Assembly: GCA_002505325.1 (NCBI GenBank)
Contig: DAUV01000128.1
Span: forward strand, 1-10,051
Source of the DNA: Euryarchaeota archaeon UBA623
GTDB lineage: Archaea; Thermoplasmatota; Poseidoniia; Poseidoniales; Thalassarchaeaceae
Reading direction: 5' to 3'
Length of the DNA stretch: 10,051 nucleotides
The notes beneath the pieces are model-generated. The model had not been told where the DNA came from. It saw only the letters and a program-made list of their open reading frames with translations, and ran no database searches. The position numbers and the translations under genes are program-made. Positions 5,957 to 10,051 of the stretch are shown piece by piece; the stretch's first letter is position 1; each line of letters begins with the position of its first letter.

Positions 5957-6847
5957 TCATTCAGACGAAATTGCCTCTACGATTGCAACCCAATGAGAAG
6001 TCTGCAGATTCTCGGGTCTGAGTTCTATCCACCCCTCAGGCAGAGCTTCGGAGGTCGAATGTTCGATGCTCCTGACGGCCTCTGCCCAGCGCTTCTTGTG
6101 CCAGCCCCGGATGCGACTCAAACGGCTGGGTGCCCTAGATAGCAGAGTACGCATCTTACGGCGCCTGTTGGCGAAGCAGTGTTGGGTGACGATTCGGAAC
6201 ATCCTACGGTCTACTCCCTCAGCTCTATCTACTGGATTCAGAGAAACTAGGCGCGAAGTCACGCGAGGAGAGGGGCTGAATGAGTGAGGAGACACTTTGA
6301 TGTCCAGTTCGACATCGAAATCCAGCCAAAGCGACAGTGCCAACGGACTGAGGGCTGAAGCATCCCTGCCGATGGTCATCCTCTCCGCGAACTCGTTCTG
6401 CACTAGGAGCACTATGGATGCGAGAGAATGGGCGGCGTGATGCCTCTGGATTCGCTCTATCACAGGACTAGATATCTGATACGGAAGGTTCGCTACCACG
6501 TGGGTCGCATCCACAGGCCAGTCAATATCCAAGGCATCGGCACAAAGCACTTCGAGGCGCCCATCAGCATCTCCAAAAATTCGTTGGAGGTGGGCCACCG
6601 CCTCCTCGTCAATCTCAAAGGCGGTCACCGAGGTTCCAGTCCTCAGTAAAGCCAGCGTCAGAGAGCCAGGGCCGGGGCCAATCTCAATGACGCGTGAATC
6701 TTCTCCCAACAGGGCCTTAGATGAAGCAAGCGAAACCGATTTGGAGATGACCGAGTCATCGATAAGGAAGTGCTGGCCTAACTCCTTGCTAGGTCTAATT
6801 CGATCTCTAAGCAAGTCTACTAGGAGCCGTGTGTCCAAGTCGTCCAT
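5957..6847 (-). CDS. ksgA: rRNA small subunit adenine-N6,N6-dimethyltransferase KsgA/RsmA (Dim1 family)
   Basis: S-adenosylmethionine-dependent enzyme that dimethylates the two adjacent adenosines in the helix 45 loop of 16S rRNA during 30S assembly. The 296-residue sequence has the family start GQHFLID (24-30), SAM motif I EIGPGPGSL (55-63), the acidic ribose loop FEID (77-80), ADALDID (103-109), the catalytic motif IV NLPY (120-123), and the late FSPSPRV segment before a helical rRNA-binding C domain. The length is a little above the usual 265-280. GGGGTGGGG just upstream of the ATG can serve as ribosome binding site. It lies 13 nt after the DUF655 gene in a conserved archaeal order. The methyltransferase PrmC/HemK gene that often follows ksgA in euryarchaea is absent; a 101-bp gap and an unrelated operon come next. 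Confidence 0.96.
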   Translation of the reverse strand: MDDLDTRLLVDLLRDRIRPSKELGQHFLIDDSVISKSVSLASSKALLGEDSRVIEIGPGPGSLTLALLRTGTSVTAFEIDEEAVAHLQRIFGDADGRLEVLCADALDIDWPVDATHVVANLPYQISSPVIERIQRHHAAHSLASIVLLVQNEFAERMTIGRDASALSPLALSLWLDFDVELDIKVSPHSFSPSPRVTSRLVSLNPVDRAEGVDRRMFRIVTQHCFANRRRKMRTLLSRAPSRLSRIRGWHKKRWAEAVRSIEHSTSEALPEGWIELRPENLQTSHWVAIVEAISSE

Positions 6848-6860
6848 GGCCCCACCCCGA

Positions 6861-7505
6861 TCAGATCTCGGAGCGAACTAGGATGTCGAGTAATCTAGGA
6901 GTCTGGGCATCGTCCTCCATCTCCTTGACATAGCGCTCCGCTAGCAGTCCAGCAGAGTCGATTCCACAGGCCTCGTCAACCGCCGCCAAGTCGTTCCAAC
7001 CGGCAATCCCCCGTAGTTGGACCATTTGCAGTGCCTTTGAATTCCCTATGCCAGGAAGTAGTTGGAATGCATGGTACTTCAGTGACATCGGTCCGGCGCT
7101 GTTGTAGAAACCCAAGTGCTTCTCAGGGGTCTCGGAAATTGTTGCCAAGAGGGCCTCTGTCAGTTCACCGATAGCTGCTGGAGAGAGGTCTCGGTGTCTA
7201 ATTTCAGAGAGGGGGCCGGTTGATTCTGAATCCGCTGCCATCCTCGAGCCTTTGGATAGCTCTACAGAATCATTCACTCGAGCACGGACCAGATGCATTG
7301 ATGGTTCGGTGATACCGTGTATCTCCTGCCCCATGGGACGTCTGTCGTGCATATCTAGGACTCTGATATGAGTCTCTGATTCATACGGACTAGGTTCGTC
7401 CTCATCGGACTCGTCGGGGCCGCCTAACTGCATGTCTCTCGGGTTGTTCAGAGCGGTTCCCCCACTTGAATGAAATTGTTGGTGAAAAGCGCCGAAAAGT
7501 AGCAT
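6861..7505 (-). CDS. DUF655 protein (OB-like plus helix-hairpin-helix, archaeal)
   Basis: This 214-residue protein matches the archaeal DUF655 family by position and by pattern: a strand-rich part (about 45-100, beginning 'HIRVLDMHDRRP'), the linker 'IRHRDLSPAAIGEL' (102-115), GFYNSAGPMS (132-141), and the helix-hairpin-helix LLPGIGNSKALQMV (149-162). Family members are predicted nucleic-acid-binding proteins, and linkage with rpoF, L21e and ksgA suggests a role in rRNA maturation or transcription-translation. The ATG at 7505 overlaps the rpoF TGA by one base (TGATG), which favours translational coupling. An internal ATG at 7433 (residue 25) is an alternative and would remove an uncharacteristic leader, leaving a 71-nt gap. 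Residues 27-47 are acid-rich (ESDEDE) and unlike the compact family start I recall. Confidence 0.88.
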   Translation of the reverse strand: MLLFGAFHQQFHSSGGTALNNPRDMQLGGPDESDEDEPSPYESETHIRVLDMHDRRPMGQEIHGITEPSMHLVRARVNDSVELSKGSRMAADSESTGPLSEIRHRDLSPAAIGELTEALLATISETPEKHLGFYNSAGPMSLKYHAFQLLPGIGNSKALQMVQLRGIAGWNDLAAVDEACGIDSAGLLAERYVKEMEDDAQTPRLLDILVRSEI

Positions 7506-7858
7506 CAGAGAACGTGCTGACGGATTATTGTGATGAGTTCCTCGATCTCCGAGGTGTCCATCGCAATCCTTTTGCTAGCGACGATTACCCTGACGTCTGC
7601 CACGACCATGGGGCAAAGTTCAGCCAGTTTGGCGCAGATTTCAGGATGTGGTGCAAGTTTTTCATTCTCCATCAGCGTATCGCGGAGCCCCCTGAAGGCC
7701 TCTGGGTCTGTCTTCCTGCCACCGCGATTCTCACTGGCCGCCCACTGAGCATGACCGAGTGCCATGAGTTGTTCATAGGAGAGTTCGCCACGGCGCTCGT
7801 TGGCCTGCTCCAGCAGGTCGCGGACGGTGGCGAAGTCGACATACTCTTTCTCAGACAT
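7505..7858 (-). CDS. rpoF: DNA-directed RNA polymerase subunit F (Rpb4 homologue)
   Basis: Archaeal Rpb4/RpoF pairs with RpoE (Rpb7) to form the polymerase stalk, which helps open-complex formation, processivity and termination. The 117-residue product is the expected size. It has the N-terminal 'VDFATVRDLLEQA' segment, the ELSYEQLMALGHAQ helix, and the C-terminal HRDC-like part running from 'CAKLAELCPMVVADVRVI' to 'EIEELITIIRQHV', the usual family ending. ATG 7858 is chosen because the conserved start MSEKEYV follows. An in-frame GTG at 7867, abutting the L21e stop, would add three residues, and the GGAGTG upstream lies closer to that GTG, so either is possible. It is 9 nt downstream of L21e and overlaps DUF655 by one base. 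The partner gene rpoE is not in the window. Confidence 0.93.
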   Translation of the reverse strand: MSEKEYVDFATVRDLLEQANERRGELSYEQLMALGHAQWAASENRGGRKTDPEAFRGLRDTLMENEKLAPHPEICAKLAELCPMVVADVRVIVASKRIAMDTSEIEELITIIRQHVL

Positions 7859-7867
7859 TAGAATCAC

Positions 7868-8161
7868 TCACTCCATGGGTCTGAGGTGCTCAGGCCTAGC
7901 CACCACGGTCTTCTGCATATCGCCGTCCGAGACTGAGACAACATATGCCCGCCCCTGAATTCCGGCAATTATACCGGTCTTGCCTTGGAAGCGACGGTGT
8001 GGCATGCCCTTCTGCTGAGCACCGTCAAGCACGATTGCGACGCGGTCGCCCTCGGCATAGGGATGCATCACACGATTGATGAAAACGCGGCTTCGCTCGG
8101 CTTTCTTCTTTTTCAGGATGCTGCGGGTACCCTGACGTTCGCCGTGTGTTCTCGTGGCCAT
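7868..8161 (-). CDS. rpl21e: 50S ribosomal protein L21e
   Basis: The 97-residue protein has the normal length and shape of archaeal/eukaryal L21e. It starts with a basic tail (ATRTHGERQGTRS and a KKKK run), followed by the SH3-like barrel with YAEGDRVAIVLD (35-46), the hallmark KGMPHRRFQGKTG (51-63) and 'GRAYVVSV' (70-77), ending in RPEHLRP. It binds 23S rRNA in the large subunit near 5S rRNA. The start is well supported: AGGTGAT lies a few nt before the ATG. The rpoF gene follows directly. The 78-bp gap to pus10 contains a TATA-like CTTAAGAA (minus strand of 8211-8218) and nested repeats close to the ribosome binding site, so L21e-rpoF-DUF655-ksgA may have its own promoter. Confidence 0.97.
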   Translation of the reverse strand: MATRTHGERQGTRSILKKKKAERSRVFINRVMHPYAEGDRVAIVLDGAQQKGMPHRRFQGKTGIIAGIQGRAYVVSVSDGDMQKTVVARPEHLRPME

Positions 8162-8164
8162 TGA

Positions 8165-8171
8165 ATCACCT
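8165..8171 (-). promoter_or_regulatory. Shine-Dalgarno site of L21e (AGGTGAT)
   Basis: The minus strand reads AGGTGAT three bases before the L21e ATG. It matches the complement of the 16S rRNA 3' tail (GAUCACCUCC). The same GGTGAT core precedes pus10, which suggests that leadered genes here use this form. Confidence 0.55.
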
Positions 8172-8173
8172 TT

Positions 8174-8201
8174 CGACCGTAGGTCGTGGGAGCGTTCGAC
8201 C
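8174..8201 (-). promoter_or_regulatory. Nested inverted repeats in the L21e leader
   Basis: On the minus strand GGTCG occurs twice (8197-8201 and 8174-8178) flanking one CGACC (8182-8186). The CGACC can pair with either copy, giving two mutually exclusive 5-bp hairpins. The inner one has a TAC loop and ends next to the AGGTGAT ribosome binding site. The stems are short, and the transcript start is unknown, so regulation of L21e translation is only a possibility. Confidence 0.35.
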
Positions 8202-8239
8202 TGCCGATTCTTCTTAAGGGCTCGGATGAGGCATTGGAT

Positions 8240-9664
8240 TCAGTCAGCGTGAATCTCCTCAACATCAAGCCAAAGCACCTCGCATTCCCTATCCAGCACG
8301 CCGCTGACCGAGGGAACCGTTCTGCCCTCGTCGGAATGGATGAGTTCCTTGATGTAAGTCCCGGCTTCGCAACGTAAGGTTGTCTGGACCTCGTCGCCAT
8401 CAACAATCACGTCGCTAATCGAGACGATTTTTCTCTTTCGCGTCTTGGCAGCCCTGCGGTGTGAAACACGCTTAGGCGTATCCTGGCCCAGTACGACACC
8501 CGATAGCCCTGATATGGCTTCCTTCACCTTCTTCTCTTCTGGGATATCGTCGACTCTGAACCTAATCGTGTAGGACTTATCCGAGCGAGTCTCTTTGACT
8601 CTCCCGATTCGCTTCCTTTCTGTCCAATCTAGTTGATCGATTTCCACCATCTCCAATGAGTTATCATTGACTGCTTCAACGAGTTCAACAAGATTCGCTT
8701 TACGGATTTGAGGATTCTTGATTTCTAGGACAAAAGGGCGGCCGGAGCCAAGACATCTGACGTCGATGTCTTCTCTGCCCATGCCGTGAAATGAGGTGTC
8801 CTCGGCCTGCAGGATGGCTCTAATCGGCTCACCGATGAGGTCCTGTACGGAGTCAGGATACTGTAGCCCGGTGCCTTGGCAAGATTCGCAGCCCTGCGCC
8901 CTTCCCCTACAGGCGCGGCAAGGCCATCTGGTCTGGGGAATCTCTCGACTGAGCTTCCTATACCTACCATAGAGAAAGACTGGTCTGACATCGATGTCGA
9001 CCCTAAGAGTCAGGCCATCAACTAGGATCATCAGATCGGGCTTCTCCTTGACGAACTCAATATCAGGCATGTGCTTGGACAACTGCTCCTGTATCGCATC
9101 GACGAAAGCGGCCTTTAGCGGCCTTGAAGCAGGAGCTCCGTGTCTACTTCGGATTTTGTCCTCATCCTGTACTAAATCCTTCGGCAGATGGATTCCAAAC
9201 TGTATGGTACCATACTCGATGCCTTTTGTAGATTCTATGACCCTACTGACGATGTTGCTGGTGTCATCGAACAGGTCCTCACACAGAGGGCACAGTTCGG
9301 GTGCCCCAAACTTGGCTATCCCGGGATCCCTTGCGTGGGCATCTTCTCGAATCTCCCGGCCACCCTCGGCTCCACGATTCTTGGTTCTACGACCGGCTAC
9401 CCTGTGCAGGCAGTAATCGCAGGTTCCCATCTTGATAATGTGAGCGACACCCAGTGGGGCGGGACAAGGTGGTGCATCCCAATCTATTGGGGCTCCGTTG
9501 ACCTCGAGGTCGTCGCCGTCGAACCACTCTTCCTTGTCGATTTCTTCGATCTCCTCGACCTCGGTGACGGTTTCTGCCGAGGCATACCCGGCGCTGGCGT
9601 AGAGTTGCCACTCATCTTCCTCGTCGAGCTTCTGCTCGTCTCCATCGGGACTATTTCCCTGCAT
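8240..9664 (-). CDS. pus10: tRNA pseudouridine synthase Pus10
   Basis: Archaeal Pus10 makes pseudouridine at tRNA positions 54 and 55. In the 474-residue product, a THUMP-containing N part carries a four-Cys zinc site, CDYC (82-85) and CPLC (125-128). The catalytic half has the hallmark GREDIDVR (296-303) with D299 as the predicted catalytic Asp by analogy with GRTD/HRLD of other families, then GSGRPFVLEIKNP (306-318) and a late AGTYIKE (434-440). A second Cys cluster, CRAC (249-252) and CESC (259-262), lies before the TGLQYP segment. The product exceeds the usual archaeal length of about 390-430 because of an acidic N-terminal extension (about 1-63, 23 Asp/Glu). GGTGGTGAT precedes the ATG. 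Downstream is L21e after 78 bp, an archaeal neighbourhood. Confidence 0.96.
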   Translation of the reverse strand: MQGNSPDGDEQKLDEEDEWQLYASAGYASAETVTEVEEIEEIDKEEWFDGDDLEVNGAPIDWDAPPCPAPLGVAHIIKMGTCDYCLHRVAGRRTKNRGAEGGREIREDAHARDPGIAKFGAPELCPLCEDLFDDTSNIVSRVIESTKGIEYGTIQFGIHLPKDLVQDEDKIRSRHGAPASRPLKAAFVDAIQEQLSKHMPDIEFVKEKPDLMILVDGLTLRVDIDVRPVFLYGRYRKLSREIPQTRWPCRACRGRAQGCESCQGTGLQYPDSVQDLIGEPIRAILQAEDTSFHGMGREDIDVRCLGSGRPFVLEIKNPQIRKANLVELVEAVNDNSLEMVEIDQLDWTERKRIGRVKETRSDKSYTIRFRVDDIPEEKKVKEAISGLSGVVLGQDTPKRVSHRRAAKTRKRKIVSISDVIVDGDEVQTTLRCEAGTYIKELIHSDEGRTVPSVSGVLDRECEVLWLDVEEIHAD

Positions 9665-9667
9665 TGT

Positions 9668-9673
9668 ATCACC
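9668..9673 (-). promoter_or_regulatory. Shine-Dalgarno site of pus10 (GGTGAT)
   Basis: The minus strand reads GGTGGTGATACA directly before the ATG at 9664. The core GGTGAT ends 3 nt before the start and fixes this long N-terminal form against the internal Met at residue 79. Confidence 0.5.
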
Positions 9674-9702
9674 ACCGAAATCACGGGGCTACCCGTGTCT
9701 TC

Positions 9703-9709
9703 GATAAAT
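9703..9709 (-). promoter_or_regulatory. TATA-like element upstream of pus10
   Basis: The minus strand reads ATTTATC at 9709-9703, centred about 42 bp before the pus10 ATG. A TATA box there would place transcription start near 9680 with a leader of about 15 nt carrying the GGTGAT site. It is the most A/T-rich spot in the 95-bp gap between the DUF971 gene and pus10. The match to the archaeal consensus is partial. Confidence 0.35.
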
Positions 9710-9759
9710 CCGCGACCGGAGAGTCGCCTTTGACCCCTTCGGATAGGTAATCCATATGT

Positions 9760-10051
9760 TCAGAGTGCTGAACCGAGGTCTTCGGCAACGCTTCTCAAAT
9801 GTCTGAAGGAGTGGATTCCGCTCGAGCACCCGGAAGGCCAATCGAATCTGACTCCATAACGCCCCACTGGCTCAGCCCGCGGCTTCTCGACCCTGAGGCG
9901 AGCAATCTCCTCTTCGAACTCGATAAGCCTCTGTTGGTTCTCTTGCCTCGGCTTGCACTTGGCGCACTGGCAGCGGCAGCGTATCGACAGGTAACTGACT
10001 CTGAATGCGGCGCCGTCGGCAAATCGGAGAACGCAGTCCTCGTCGCCGCGC
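9760..10051 (-). CDS. DUF971 (GBBH-like N-terminal) protein, C-terminal part, truncated by window edge
   Basis: An open minus-strand frame enters at the right edge and ends at TGA (9760-9762), giving 96 residues with no start codon in the window. It fits one DUF971 domain: VLRFADGAAFRVSYLSIRC (7-25), a cysteine cluster C27-x-C29-x2-C32, a charged linker rich in Glu/Arg, then the second half GRYGVRFDWPSGCSSGIHSF (63-82) and HLRS. In human gamma-butyrobetaine hydroxylase the equivalent N domain binds zinc through CxCxxC and a His. Here the usual DGH is SGC, so C75 may replace that His. DUF971 occurs alone or at the C terminus of Mrp/ApbC-type Fe-S carrier ATPases, and the unseen 5' part decides which. 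The opposite-strand frame from 9799 is a shadow. It lies 95 bp upstream of pus10 on the same strand. Confidence 0.8.
   Translation of the reverse strand, partial: RGDEDCVLRFADGAAFRVSYLSIRCRCQCAKCKPRQENQQRLIEFEEEIARLRVEKPRAEPVGRYGVRFDWPSGCSSGIHSFRHLRSVAEDLGSAL

Noticed and set aside
9188..9733. 181-residue plus-strand ORF with hydrophobic stretch
   Set aside because: It is antisense to the zinc-binding N part of pus10. Its hydrophobic run is the complement of the acidic Pus10 extension.
9795..10022. Minus-strand 75-residue ORF near the right edge
   Set aside because: It is a different frame across the DUF971 coding region with low-complexity Ser/Ala/Arg content and no motif.
9799..10051. Plus-strand open frame starting ATG 9799 and running off the right edge
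   Set aside because: It shares codon boundaries with the minus-strand DUF971 frame, which has clear domain motifs. The plus-strand product has none and begins without a ribosome binding site.
1..10051. CRISPR arrays, insertion sequences, integrase or attachment sites, defence genes
   Set aside because: No spaced repeat series, terminal inverted repeats, transposase or integrase motifs are visible. The tRNA gene shows no duplicated 3' end in the window.

Overview
The window is archaeal chromosome. The block Pus10, L21e, Rpb4 (RpoF), DUF655 and KsgA (8240-9664 down to 5957-6847, minus strand) is an archaeal arrangement. The phosphoglycerate kinase is of the archaeal kind, and the tRNA gene lacks an encoded CCA and carries U73. 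A bacterial AlgC-like phosphomannomutase, a plant-type 2Fe-2S ferredoxin, tight gene packing and roughly balanced GC suggest a mesophilic, probably marine euryarchaeon such as Candidatus Poseidoniales (Marine Group II) or a relative. The lineage is an inference and was not tested by search.

Left part (1-2626). The C-terminal 200 residues of a phosphomannomutase/phosphoglucomutase run in from the left edge. It converges on a four-helix membrane protein of unknown role, and the two stop codons share bases 601-604. A tRNA-Thr(CGU) gene follows on the plus strand. Its discriminator base is also the last base of the convergent phosphoglycerate kinase gene.

Middle (2626-4446). PGK and an M24 (Xaa-Pro peptidase-like) gene diverge from a 67-bp spacer full of short inverted and direct repeats. 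The M24 gene is followed after 1 bp by a small MIP18/DUF59-like protein. That unit ends at a pure A/T palindrome, which probably terminates transcription from both sides.

Right part (4279-10051, all minus strand). One operon encodes an HhH/coiled-coil/zinc-ribbon protein of unknown function, a 2Fe-2S ferredoxin and a 55-residue single-helix membrane protein. The last of these is easily missed because of its size. Upstream lies the translation block: KsgA (16S rRNA dimethylation), DUF655, RpoF (RNA polymerase stalk), L21e (50S ribosome) and Pus10 (tRNA psi54/55). These genes are packed with gaps or overlaps of -1 to 78 bp. At the right edge is the 3' end of a DUF971 (GBBH-like N-terminal) protein. 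It has no start codon in the window, so start-to-stop ORF finding misses it.

Four genes have metal-thiolate or Fe-S themes: the MIP18-like protein, the ferredoxin, the DUF971 fragment and the zinc-ribbon protein. Everything else is housekeeping. I see no CRISPR array, insertion sequence, prophage or defence system, and no gene-free stretch longer than about 135 bases.
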